DNA of 64,000 nt from assembly GCA_035509315.1 (NCBI GenBank), contig DATJLS010000044.1, forward strand, positions 1-64,000. Direction: 5' to 3'. The DNA is from JAKAWQ01 sp035509315 (GTDB taxonomy: Bacteria; Pseudomonadota; Alphaproteobacteria; Acetobacterales; Acetobacteraceae). Each line of letters begins with the position of its first letter. The stretch's first letter is position 1. A model generated the notes under the pieces. The model did not search any database. It had not been told where the DNA came from and saw only the letters and a list, made by a program, of their open reading frames with translations. The position numbers and the translations under genes are program-made. This document shows positions 6,957-15,700 of this stretch, piece after piece.

Positions 6957-9089
6957 CTACTCGGCCGCGATCACCTGCGGCGTCTCGGCCTCCGCTTCCT
7001 CGTCGTCGCCGGCGAGGAATTCGGGCAACGCCTCACCGTCTTCTTCGGCTTCGGCGGGCTCGACAGGCGCGTCGTCCGCGGTGGCGATCCGCAGCGGCTC
7101 CGCCAGCCAGCCGGTGTCGGCCAGGAGCCGTTCGGCCTCCTTGGCCATGTCGGCCTTCTTCAGATGGTCGATGAGCTGCGCCGCCCGCTCGCCCGCGCCT
7201 TCCTGCACCGCCTCCAGGATGCGGCGCTTGGGCACCCGGCCGAGATAGTTCTCGACGGTCGGACGCCAGCCGGCCTGCACCATGTCGAGATCGACGGCGT
7301 GGGCCAGGCGATCGGCCTCGGCGATGCGCTGCTCGACGGTGTGGGAGGAAACGCCGGCGCCGTAGCGGTCGCCTTTCTCGTAGAGCGCATTGACGCCGAA
7401 GGAGGCGCAATGGGCGAACAAAGTGGCCTGCTCGTCGCCGGTGAGGGTCGTGAGCCAGTCCCAGAGATCGGCCTTGTCCTTGGGCAACCGCTCTTCCCAG
7501 GCCTTGTGGCGCACGTCGATGGCCTTCGCCGCCGGCGTGTCCTTCAGCCCCTGCGCCTGCACCGGGAAACTGGCGCTGCGCACCGACACCTCCATCGTCG
7601 TCCCGTAGGCGATGTAGCGGGAGAAGACGTCGAGGCAGAACTTGTGCAGCACGGCCTGGAACGCGACGGCGGGTGTGGTCGCCAGCTTGTCGCGAAGCGC
7701 CAGCGTCCGCTCCGCGGTCAGCTCGGTCACGAGGCGGTCCGGGAGCGGCTTCAGGTCCTCGTCGTCCTCATCCTCCGGTCCGGCGATCTGTCCGCCGATG
7801 GTGATGACGGCGCGTTGAACCACGGGCGCGTCCGGCTCGATGTGGTCCGTCCCAGCCGTCGCGGGATCGGTGTCGCCGTCCTGCTCCGGCTCGCCCACGG
7901 GCGCCTCGTCCTGCGGCCGGACGTAACCACGGTCGACCGTGAGCGCGCCTTCGGCATCGATGCCGACGAAGACGCCGGCGTGGGCGATCTCGGCCGGATC
8001 ATAGGTGACGGGCCGATTCTCGAAGACGTCAAGCGCTGCCTCGATCTCGCCGAGCCGCTGGTCGACTTCGTCGGGCAGCTCGTCGGCGCCGTCATACGCC
8101 TCCTCCAGCTTGGCGTATTCCGCCTTCAGCGCGTCGATCGTCGCCTGCTCCTCGCCGGTGAGATCGATGGCGACGCCCTCCAGCGCGCGCAGCCCGCGGG
8201 TGTGGCCATAGGGGAAGTCGATGGCGACCTCGATCCACTTCCAGCCCTCGGCGGCGATCGTCTCCGCCTCGGTCTTCAGTCTCTCGGCGACCAGGCCGTC
8301 GAGCAGCGCCATGTCTTCGAGCCAGCCGCCATCGTCGGACTGGAACAGGTCGCGCAGCACCACGCCGCCGGCGGCCTCATAGGTGTCCAGTCCGACGAAC
8401 ACCGCCCGCCGATCGGACGCGCGCACCGTCTTCTCCGTCAGCATGCGGCGGATCTGATAGGGCTCCTTCTGCCAACTGTCCTTGACCGCCGTCCAGACCT
8501 GCACCTGGCGCGCGTGGTCGGTGGTGACGGTGAAGGCCATGAGCTGCTCGAGCGACATGCCGTCCTCGGCGTAGACGTCCAGCAAGGCCGGCGCGACGGA
8601 CGCCAAGCGCAGTCGCTGCTTCACGACGTTCACGCCGACGAAGAACGCCGCGGCGATGTCCTCCTCGGAGCGCCCCTTCTGGAGCAGGGCCTGGAAGGCG
8701 CGGAGCTGGTCGAGCGGATGCAGCGGCGCGCGCTGGATGTTCTCGGCCAGCGAGTCGTCCTCGCCGAGGATGTCGGTGCCGGGATCGCGAACCACGCACG
8801 GAACCGGCGCGGTCTTGGCCAGGCGCTTCTGCTTGACCAAGAGTTCGAGTGCCCGGTAGCGGCGGCCGCCGGCCGGAATCTCGAACATGCCGGTCTCGGC
8901 GCCCTCGGCGTCGAGGACCGGCCGGACATTGAGACCCTGGAGCAGCGTGCGCCGGGCGATGTCCTCGGCCAGCTCCTCGATCGAGACGCCGGCCTTCACG
9001 CGCCGGACGTTGGACTGGCTGAGCACCAGCTTGTTGAAGGGAATGTCGCGCGAGGACGACAGAGTGATCTTCTGAACCGCAGTAACCAT
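6957..9089 (-). CDS. ParB/RepB-like nuclease-domain protein, long plasmid form
   Basis: A 710-residue protein. The ATG at 9089 (MVTAVQKITL) follows GGAG at 9 bases and lies just after the shared leader; longer readings upstream are not credible. The N-terminal ParB domain shows NVRRVK near residue 25, AGGRRYRALE near 72-80 and LAENIQR near 113-119, followed by a helix-turn-helix-like segment. The long C-terminal part is acidic and Ala/Glu-rich, and its end is nearly all Glu/Ala/Asp. Canonical chromosomal ParB is about 300 residues, so this is the extended type found on plasmids and islands. No ParA lies in the window. Likely roles are element partition or transcriptional control; neither is shown. 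Confidence 0.85.
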   Translation of the reverse strand: MVTAVQKITLSSSRDIPFNKLVLSQSNVRRVKAGVSIEELAEDIARRTLLQGLNVRPVLDAEGAETGMFEIPAGGRRYRALELLVKQKRLAKTAPVPCVVRDPGTDILGEDDSLAENIQRAPLHPLDQLRAFQALLQKGRSEEDIAAAFFVGVNVVKQRLRLASVAPALLDVYAEDGMSLEQLMAFTVTTDHARQVQVWTAVKDSWQKEPYQIRRMLTEKTVRASDRRAVFVGLDTYEAAGGVVLRDLFQSDDGGWLEDMALLDGLVAERLKTEAETIAAEGWKWIEVAIDFPYGHTRGLRALEGVAIDLTGEEQATIDALKAEYAKLEEAYDGADELPDEVDQRLGEIEAALDVFENRPVTYDPAEIAHAGVFVGIDAEGALTVDRGYVRPQDEAPVGEPEQDGDTDPATAGTDHIEPDAPVVQRAVITIGGQIAGPEDEDDEDLKPLPDRLVTELTAERTLALRDKLATTPAVAFQAVLHKFCLDVFSRYIAYGTTMEVSVRSASFPVQAQGLKDTPAAKAIDVRHKAWEERLPKDKADLWDWLTTLTGDEQATLFAHCASFGVNALYEKGDRYGAGVSSHTVEQRIAEADRLAHAVDLDMVQAGWRPTVENYLGRVPKRRILEAVQEGAGERAAQLIDHLKKADMAKEAERLLADTGWLAEPLRIATADDAPVEPAEAEEDGEALPEFLAGDDEEAEAETPQVIAAE

Positions 9090-9102
9090 TGGGGTAGTCT
9101 CC

Positions 9103-9178
9103 GCGGCGGGCGGCCGAGAGACTCTCTCTCGACCTCCAACCCGCCACGAAGACCGGCGCAGCCCTCTTCCTCTCGGAG
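9103..9178 (-). promoter_or_regulatory. Shared leader motif, copy 2 (before the parB-like gene)
   Basis: On the minus strand: GAGAGGAAGAGG, then GCGCCGG, then GTGGCGGGTTGGAGGTCGAG, then AGAGAG and a CCGCCCGCCGCGGAGA end. The last part aligns closely with copy 3 (GTGACGGGTTGAGGGCTGGAG and CGCCCGTCGCGGAGA) and the first part with copy 1. It lies 14-90 bases upstream of the ATG at 9089. The GCGGAGA element doubles as the ribosome site. Confidence 0.55.
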
Positions 9179-9249
9179 GACCGCGCCGCAAAGCCGACGA
9201 ACCGGAAAGATACAAAGCCGGAATCCCGCCTTTCCGCTTTTCCGGACCT

Positions 9250-10197
9250 TCAGACCCCGCACATGCCCTCACACTCGTTGGGCCAGAGATCGAGCTGGCC
9301 GTGATCGCCGGCGTTGGAGAGATTGGCCTGGTCGAGGGGCACGGCGGAGCGATGCAAGAAGACCTCGCCGCGAATGCCGCGAAAGCCGGTGCGAATCGCG
9401 CGATCAACTAGAATCGCATCGCCCCAGTCGTCCGGATCGTTGTCCCGCATCCGCCGCCAGTAGGCGTCGGAGTGAAAGGGGCAGCCGATGCAGGCGCTCT
9501 TCGGCGGGATGGGATAATCGTGCCGCGCCAGCCAGCGCAGGCAATCCTGGCGCGAAAGGCGCTGTTCGATCAGCGGCCAGCGATTGACCTGCCAGTGCTC
9601 GAACGAGGGCTTCATGCGGATCGCTTCGTCGAGCGAGATGCCGATCCACTGCTCGACGATCGGTGTCGTTGGCGAGCGCCGTCCGACGAGGCCGACGAGT
9701 TCGCGCACCCTCCGCCGGATCGGCACGATCTTGTAGTCCTTGGTGCATTGCCGGCGGATCATCCCGATGTCGACGCGGTCGGTCGGTAGGATGCGTTCGC
9801 CGATCGCCACCAGCTCGCCGTCATCGTCCTCGTCGAACACTGGCATGGCCGTCCCGGCCGGCGTGACGTTTCGGGTGAAAGCAGGGATGGACGCCCAGCG
9901 CTCACCCTGTGCTCCAGCGATCAAGTCGTCGCGGATGTTGCCGGCCGAGACGATGTGGATCGGGAACGGCAGCACGTTGGGCGACATGAGCCAGGTCAGG
10001 TGCTCATAGACGGCCTTCGGCTCCCAGCCGGTGTCGGAGAAGATGGCGCAATCTGGCATCGGCCCGATCTCGCCGTGGGCGGCCATGAGCGCCAGCGTCG
10101 TCGACTGCACGCCGGCGCCGAGGCTGAGCACCCGGAGCCGGATCGAACACGGCACAGCGGCCTCGCTGACAGCCGCGGGTGTGAGGAGGTCCTGCAT
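9250..10197 (-). CDS. PAPS-reductase/PP-loop family protein
   Basis: A 315-residue protein. The ATG at 10197 shares one base with the TGA of the upstream ardC gene and has GGAGG 7 bases before it; a GTG one codon earlier is possible. An N-terminal PP-loop-like motif, LSLGAGVQST (residues 23-32), matches N-type ATP pyrophosphatases of the PAPS reductase/DndC superfamily. Cysteines cluster in CTKDYK (centre), CIGCPFHS (near 235) and CEGMC (C-terminus), which could hold metal or an Fe-S cluster. Such genes are common on plasmids and phages. The true substrate is unknown; assimilatory sulfate reduction seems unlikely in this context. Confidence 0.75.
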   Translation of the reverse strand: MQDLLTPAAVSEAAVPCSIRLRVLSLGAGVQSTTLALMAAHGEIGPMPDCAIFSDTGWEPKAVYEHLTWLMSPNVLPFPIHIVSAGNIRDDLIAGAQGERWASIPAFTRNVTPAGTAMPVFDEDDDGELVAIGERILPTDRVDIGMIRRQCTKDYKIVPIRRRVRELVGLVGRRSPTTPIVEQWIGISLDEAIRMKPSFEHWQVNRWPLIEQRLSRQDCLRWLARHDYPIPPKSACIGCPFHSDAYWRRMRDNDPDDWGDAILVDRAIRTGFRGIRGEVFLHRSAVPLDQANLSNAGDHGQLDLWPNECEGMCGV

Positions 10198-11150
10198 CAC
10201 GCCGCCTCCGCTCTGGACGCGGCATGGGCGGCGGCTTCGGTCTCGGGCAGGAAGCCGAGAATCCAGTCGGCCGCCTTACTGGCCTGCGAGGCCGCACGCA
10301 CGACGGCGCGGTTGTCCTCGCGCAGCACCTCGAGCCAGGAGCCGATATAGTCCGCATGGCGCACGGTCGGGACGATGCCGAGCGAGGCGCAGCAGAAGGC
10401 GGCGTTCATCTCCGCCACCAGCTCTTCGAACGCATACTTCTTCGTGCCGAACACGCCGGTGAGATCGCGGCCGAGACGGGAAGCGTGGCCGCTGGCGTGG
10501 CCCAGCTCGTGCAGGGCCGTGCGATGCCAGTTGATCGGGTCGAAATAGGCCTGTGGCGGCGGGACCATCACGAAGTCGGGGCCTGGCGCGTAGAAGGCGC
10601 GGTTGCCGCCGATGCGGAAATCGACGCCCGTCGCGCGGATCAGCGCCTCAACCCGGGGTTCGATCAGATCCGGCGGCGGGGGCGGCGCAGCGGCAGCGAC
10701 CTCCTCGGGCAGGTTCTCGCACTGCGCGGCGTTGAAGACGGTGAACCGCTTCAAGAACGGGATTGCGGCGGCTTCCTCCCCGGCCTCACGCGCCCGGCGC
10801 TTCTCGTCTTCGGGGGTGAAGCGGTCGGCATAGACGACGGTGGTTCCGTGCTCGCCCTTGCGGACGTTGCCGCCGAGGCCGAGCGCCTGGCGAAACGTGA
10901 GCCAGCTCTGCGCGGGGAAGCCGTGCTCGATCACGGCGCCCCAGAGGATCAGGACGTTGATCCCCGAATATTGCCGGCCGGTCGCGGCGTTTTTCGGCAT
11001 GGCGAGCGGCGCCTTCGCCGCCGCCGTGCCCCAGGGCTGGACCCAGGGCAGTCGGCCCGCCTCCAGCTCGGCGACGATCTTTCCGGTGATTTCGTCATAG
11101 AGGCTCGCCCGGTCTTGGCCGGGGCGCGCCGAAGCGGTCTTTCTGGACAT
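10197..11150 (-). CDS. ardC: ArdC-type antirestriction protein / zincin metallopeptidase
   Basis: A 317-residue protein with GGAG 7 bases before the ATG. The N-terminal third matches the ArdC ssDNA-binding domain (LYDEITGKIVAELEAG, then NAATGRQYSGINVLIL). The C-terminal domain carries the zincin motif HELGHASGH at residues 213-221 with a downstream glutamate (AFEELVAEM). ArdC-family proteins protect incoming single-stranded DNA from host restriction during conjugation. The PP-loop gene is coupled to its stop codon, and the shared leader lies upstream. This fits a transferable element. Confidence 0.9.
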   Translation of the reverse strand: MSRKTASARPGQDRASLYDEITGKIVAELEAGRLPWVQPWGTAAAKAPLAMPKNAATGRQYSGINVLILWGAVIEHGFPAQSWLTFRQALGLGGNVRKGEHGTTVVYADRFTPEDEKRRAREAGEEAAAIPFLKRFTVFNAAQCENLPEEVAAAAPPPPPDLIEPRVEALIRATGVDFRIGGNRAFYAPGPDFVMVPPPQAYFDPINWHRTALHELGHASGHASRLGRDLTGVFGTKKYAFEELVAEMNAAFCCASLGIVPTVRHADYIGSWLEVLREDNRAVVRAASQASKAADWILGFLPETEAAAHAASRAEAA

Positions 11151-11157
11151 CGCGGAT

Positions 11158-11236
11158 CTCCGCGACGGGCGCCGGAGGCCTCTCCTCCAGCCCTCAACCC
11201 GTCACGGCAAACCCGGTCCGCACTCTCACTCTAGGG
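11158..11236 (-). promoter_or_regulatory. Shared leader motif, copy 3 (before ardC)
   Basis: On the minus strand: GAGTGAGAGTGCGGACCGGG, then GTGACGGGTTGAGGGCTGGAG, then GAGAGGCC and CGCCCGTCGCGGAGA just before the ATG at 11150. The layout matches copies 1 and 2. A common leader for ardC, the parB-like gene and the strawberry-notch gene is inferred from this repetition. Confidence 0.55.
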
Positions 11237-11241
11237 GGCGT

Positions 11242-11262
11242 TGCGGGGCGGTCAGCCCCGCA
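11242..11262. terminator. Perfect G+C-rich hairpin
   Basis: TGCGGGGC, a 5-base loop GGTCA, then GCCCCGCA: an 8-base-pair perfect stem. It lies between the divergently transcribed ardC and DUF4143 genes and has no T-run, so it may instead be an operator or an RNA structure in a leader. Confidence 0.35.
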
Positions 11263-11295
11263 GAAGGGGTCGGCCGAGACCTGGGGCTCGGCTGC

Positions 11296-11313
11296 AGGGG
11301 AAGGCCTTCCCCT
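11296..11313. promoter_or_regulatory. 18-base perfect palindrome
   Basis: AGGGGAAGGCCTTCCCCT is a perfect 18-base palindrome without a loop, located between the hairpin at 11242 and the predicted promoter of the DUF4143 ATPase. A symmetric protein-binding site is the simplest reading, but chance in G+C-rich DNA cannot be excluded. Confidence 0.4.
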
Positions 11314-11358
11314 CCATGCTCTCAGATAGCGTCCCCATTAATACCAATCAGCGGGCCA

Positions 11359-11387
11359 TTGACTACAAATCTGCCGGGTCCGATAGT
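11359..11387 (+). promoter_or_regulatory. Predicted sigma-70-type promoter of the DUF4143 ATPase gene
   Basis: TTGACT, a 17-base spacer, then GATAGT, ending 27 bases before the ATG at 11415. This is the best promoter-like match in the 265-base gap. Confidence 0.45.
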
Positions 11388-11414
11388 GCCAATCGGCCGA
11401 GACTCGGGGATGGC

Positions 11415-12644
11415 ATGTTTGAGCGGTTTGTTGAACGGCGGGCAAAAGAGGCCCTTGCGGATACCCCTGTCGTCCTGATCGTGGGGCCGCGCCGGGCGGG
11501 CAAGACCACGCTCGTCCGCAAGATGGGGGAAGCCAGCCGGGCTTATATCACGCTCGACGATCAGACAGTTCTCGAAGCGGCGCAATCCGACCCCGCCGGC
11601 TTCATCCGTGGCCTGGACAAGGCCATCATCGACGAGATCCAACGCGCGCCCGACCTTCTGCTGGCGATCAAGAAGACGGTCGACGAGGACTACCGCCCAG
11701 GCCGGTTTCTGCTCACCGGCTCCGCGAACGTGCTCACCTTGCCGCGGATCGCCGACAGCCTGGCTGGCCGGATGGAAACCATCCGGATGCTGCCGCTGGC
11801 GAGGGCCGAGGTCGAAGGCCGGGCGCCGACTTTTCTGGAGCGCCTCTTCGACGGAAAGCTCCAGAGCCAAAAGGACGGGGTTGTCGGCGACGATCTCGTC
11901 CAGCTCGTCCTGCATGGCGGCTATCCCGAAGCCATCAGCCGTGACAGCGAACGGCGACGGCAGGAGTGGGCGCGCTCCTATCTCACCTCGATCTTGACAC
12001 GCGACCTGCGCGACATCGCCGAGATCGAGAAGCTGACCGAACTCCCGAAGTTCGTGCGGCTGCTGGCCGAACACTCCGGCCAGTTGGTCAACTATTCGCA
12101 GCTCGCCGCCGGCATCAACGTCAATCACAGAACGAGCCAGCGGTATGTGGGTCTGCTCGAACAGGTATTTCTGATCGCGACAGTGCAGCCTTGGTTCACC
12201 AATGCGCTGAAACGCATCGTCAAGACACCCAAGCTGCACTTTCTCGATTCCGGCCTGCTGGCGACCGCGCGTGGGCTCACCTTCGATCGCATCAAGGCGG
12301 ATCGTGGGGCGTTCGGCGCGCTGCTGGAGAGCTTCGTGTTCTCGGAGGTGCTGAAGCTGATGACGGCCTCGGACCTGCGCCTGACGCCCCACCATTTCCG
12401 CGACCGGGACATGCGCGAGGTCGACATCGTGCTGGAGCGCGATGACGGGAGGATCGTAGGCATCGAGGTCAAAGCCAGCGCGACGGTCAAAGCTGGCGAC
12501 TTCTCGGGTCTACGAGCACTCGCGGAGGCTTGCGGCGACCGTTTCGTCTTCGGCATCGTCCTCTATGACAGCACGGACGTCGTGCCGTTCGGCAACCGAC
12601 TGGCGGCAGCACCGCTGTCATGCCTGTGGGGGACGGCGCCATGA
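11415..12644 (+). CDS. ATP-binding protein, AAA_14/DUF4143 type
   Basis: A 409-residue protein. The ATG at 11415 (MFERFVERRAKEAL) follows GGGGA at 5 bases and matches the usual N-terminus of the family. Walker A is GPRRAGKTTL (about residues 27-36), followed by IIDEIQRAP as Walker B and the sensor segment LLTGSANVL. The C-terminal DUF4143 domain ends in a restriction-endonuclease-like strand pattern (REVDIVLE, then GIEVKAS). These stand-alone ATPases are widespread and poorly understood; some are suspected toxin-antitoxin or defence components. It lies directly before the defence operon, separated by 133 bases, and could be independent or accessory to it. Confidence 0.85.
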   Translation: MFERFVERRAKEALADTPVVLIVGPRRAGKTTLVRKMGEASRAYITLDDQTVLEAAQSDPAGFIRGLDKAIIDEIQRAPDLLLAIKKTVDEDYRPGRFLLTGSANVLTLPRIADSLAGRMETIRMLPLARAEVEGRAPTFLERLFDGKLQSQKDGVVGDDLVQLVLHGGYPEAISRDSERRRQEWARSYLTSILTRDLRDIAEIEKLTELPKFVRLLAEHSGQLVNYSQLAAGINVNHRTSQRYVGLLEQVFLIATVQPWFTNALKRIVKTPKLHFLDSGLLATARGLTFDRIKADRGAFGALLESFVFSEVLKLMTASDLRLTPHHFRDRDMREVDIVLERDDGRIVGIEVKASATVKAGDFSGLRALAEACGDRFVFGIVLYDSTDVVPFGNRLAAAPLSCLWGTAP

Positions 12645-12713
12645 AGCCGGACGGAAAACCAACCGGCCCAGAGCGCCGATTGGGGACAGCTCTCGATGCT
12701 GGACGGCAACCGA

Positions 12714-12741
12714 TTGGCGAGGCCGTCGAAGACAGTAATTG
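12714..12741 (+). promoter_or_regulatory. Weak promoter candidate for the defence operon
   Basis: TTGGCG, a 16-base spacer, then TAATTG, within a locally A+T-rich patch (12735-12758) that stands out from its surroundings just upstream of the ATG at 12778. The -10 placement is uncertain; TAGTAT and TATCAT also occur in the patch. Confidence 0.3.
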
Positions 12742-12777
12742 TAGTATCATAAAAAGCATCTGGGGGATCGACGGACA

Positions 12778-15700
12778 ATGAGGGCATTCGAATTCGACCA
12801 TCGTCTTATCGATTCCTACGCTCGTTTCTCTCGGTCTTTCAGCACCATTCGATCTGAAGACCTGAAGGCGGAGATCGATCGCCAATACGATGCGGGACGT
12901 TTCTGGCCCGATGCCCTGCTGTCTATAAACCCTCGATTCCTTCAAGGGCCAACCGTTGACGATTTGGTCGCCTCCGGCGATCTCGACGACGCAACCGGGA
13001 AAATCTTCCGGTTCGGGCCGGCGCCCCTGCGGTTCCATCGCCATCAGGCGCAGTCCATCGCCAAGGCGCGGGCTGGCCAGAGCTATGTGGTCACGACCGG
13101 CACGGGCTCCGGCAAGTCGCTCTGCTTTTTCGTGCCCGTGGTCGACTCGATCGTTCGCGCGCGTAAAGCCGGCAAACCGTGCAGAACGAGCGCCATCATC
13201 GTCTATCCGATGAATGCGTTGGCCAACAGCCAGATCAACGAGATCGAGAAGTTCATCTTCCAATCCGGCCTGCCCTCCGAGATCAAGCCGGTCGCGCGCC
13301 GCTACACCGGCCAGGAAAGCCAGGAGGAACGGCAGCGGATCGCGGACAACCCGCCGGATATTTTGCTCACCAACTTCATGATGGCCGAACTGCTCCTGAC
13401 GCGGCAGGACAGCCTCGACACCAAGGTCATCGAGAACGCAAGCGGTCTGGATTTCATCGTTCTGGACGAACTGCACACCTATCGAGGCCGTCAAGGCGCC
13501 GATGTCGCCATCCTCGTCCGTCGCCTTCGCAACCGCTGCACGCCAGACAAGGCGCCGATCTGCATCGGGACTTCGGCCACGATGGCGAGCGAAGGTTCGG
13601 ATGCGAACCGCGCCCAAGCGGTGGCGAATGTGGCGTCGCGTCTTTTCGGGGCGTCCATCGGGCCGGAATCGGTGATTGACGAGTCGCTCGAACGCGCGAC
13701 GGACGATCGGCTGAAGCTCGACGATGTACGGGGAAAGCTTGCGCCAGTCCTGACATCCGCGCTTCCGACAGTGCTGACCGACGAGGTCCTCAGGCAGCAC
13801 CCCTTGGCCGTTTGGACCGAGCTGGCGATTGGTCTGGAAGACGGTCAGCAACTGAAGCGCAAGAAGCCCATCCCGTTCGGGGACGCCGTCGCTTTGCTGT
13901 CGGGCGACAGCGGCGTTGACGTCGAGATTTGCCGAAACAGCCTTGAAGACTTTCTCACGCGGGTCAGCCTACCGGAAAAGGACAGAGGCGGCTCGGGAAC
14001 CGGCGCCTTCCTGGCGTTCAAGCTTCACCAGTTCATCTCGGGCGCGGGAGAGATTTTCACCACGCTGACCGAGAAGCCGAGAAACGTGCTGTTCGAGGGG
14101 CAGCTCGAAGACCCCAACTCGCCTGGCCATCGCCTCTACCCGACCCGCTTCTGCCGGGAGTGCGGGCACGAGGTCCATGTCGTTACCAGAACAGATGATG
14201 CTCAAGGTATCCTGTTCGTTCCAAGGAACATCGATGACGCACCGCTCAATGATCAGGACGGCGATGCTGCGGGCTATTTGACGTCCACCGGCGACGGAGA
14301 TGCCGATTACGCTTTCACAGGCGACGTCGAAACCTATCCGGAAGACTGGCGCGAGGAGCGAAACAGCGTCGAGCGGCTGCGCGCGAACAGGAAAGCTCGG
14401 GCGCCGCAGATGATTTCAGTCGCTCCCGACGGTCGCCCCCATTCAACGGGAAAGAGCTTCTGGTTCATACCGGGCAAGTTTGGGTTCTGCCCCTGCTGCC
14501 TCGATCAGCCACATCCAAGCATGCGGGAGCGCACCAAGCTTGCCGGCCTGTCCGGCGAGGGCCGCAGTTCCGCCACCACGCTACTGGTCTCGACCGCTCT
14601 GGAATGGATGAACGGGCATGACAGCGGCGTCCCCAAGGAGAAGCGCAAGCTCCTTGGCTTCACCGACAATCGGCAGGACGCCGCGCTCCAGGCAGGCCAT
14701 TTCAATGACTTTCTGTTCGTCAGCCTCCTGCGCGGGGCGATCCTGCGAGCTGTTCTGGACGCTGGCGCCGATGGCATGGCCGAGGACGAGTTCGGTCTGC
14801 GGATCGTAAAGGCGCTCGGCTTCACGGCCAGCAACAAGGAAGCCCGTATCCACTGGATGCAGGATCCCGAGGCTGGCGCCGTAATCCGCGAGGATGCGCA
14901 GCGCTCCCTCGCCAAGGTTCTTGCTCATCGGTTGTGGACGGACCTGCGCCGGGGATGGCGCTACACAAACCCAAGCCTCTCCGTACTCGATCTCATCGAC
15001 GTTGCGTTCATCGGCTTGGACGACATCGCGGCAGATACGGAGCGGCTTGCGGCCATCCGCCCTGAATTTGGCACGCTCGACGTCGCTGCGCGCAAGGAGA
15101 TGCTGAAGCTGCTCCTGAGCGCCATGCTCGACGGCTTGGCCGTCGGGACGGAAGCGTTGGATTTGACCGAACTCGACGCCGTTGCGCAGAAGTCGCGGAA
15201 TCTCTTGCGCGCGCCGTGGGCTATCGACGCGAAAGAGACGCCCAGAAGCCGAACGGCCCTGTTTCTCCGGGCTCCGGGCAAGGACCGAGTCAGTCTGCGA
15301 GAAGAGCAGACGATCGTCCGCGCCGGTCACAATTCCCGCATCGGACGCCTGATCAACCGCAAGAGCGTTATCGGGACCAAGCTCGGCAAGGCGGACTATC
15401 TGGTGGTCATGACCGGCCTGATGGAGCTTCTCGCCAGCGAAGGCTTGGTGTCGCGCGTCGATATCGAAGTGGACCTCCAGGGCTGGCGTCTTGCGCCGTC
15501 AGCGGTCCGTATCGTGCCCGGCGAGGCCATTCGCAAAGGTGCGGCGCAGGGAAACCGCTATTTCCACGACCTCTACAATGAGATCGCTGCCGATCTGAAA
15601 GACGGGAGCAGTGCCTTCTGGGGCCTCGAAGGTCGCGAGCATACAGCCCAGGTCTCTCAGAGACTGCGCGAATATCGTGAATGGCGCTTCCGTTATGAGA

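Noticed and set aside
6363..9587. Very long plus-strand open frame (1074 codons)
   Set aside because: It lies antisense to the DUF6878 gene and the parB-like gene, has no family resemblance and is low-complexity Gly/Arg/Leu text typical of antisense frames in high-G+C coding DNA.
12487..13851. Minus-strand frame of 454 codons across the start of the defence operon
   Set aside because: Antisense to the ATPase 3' end, the promoter gap and the YprA-like helicase; no recognisable domain.
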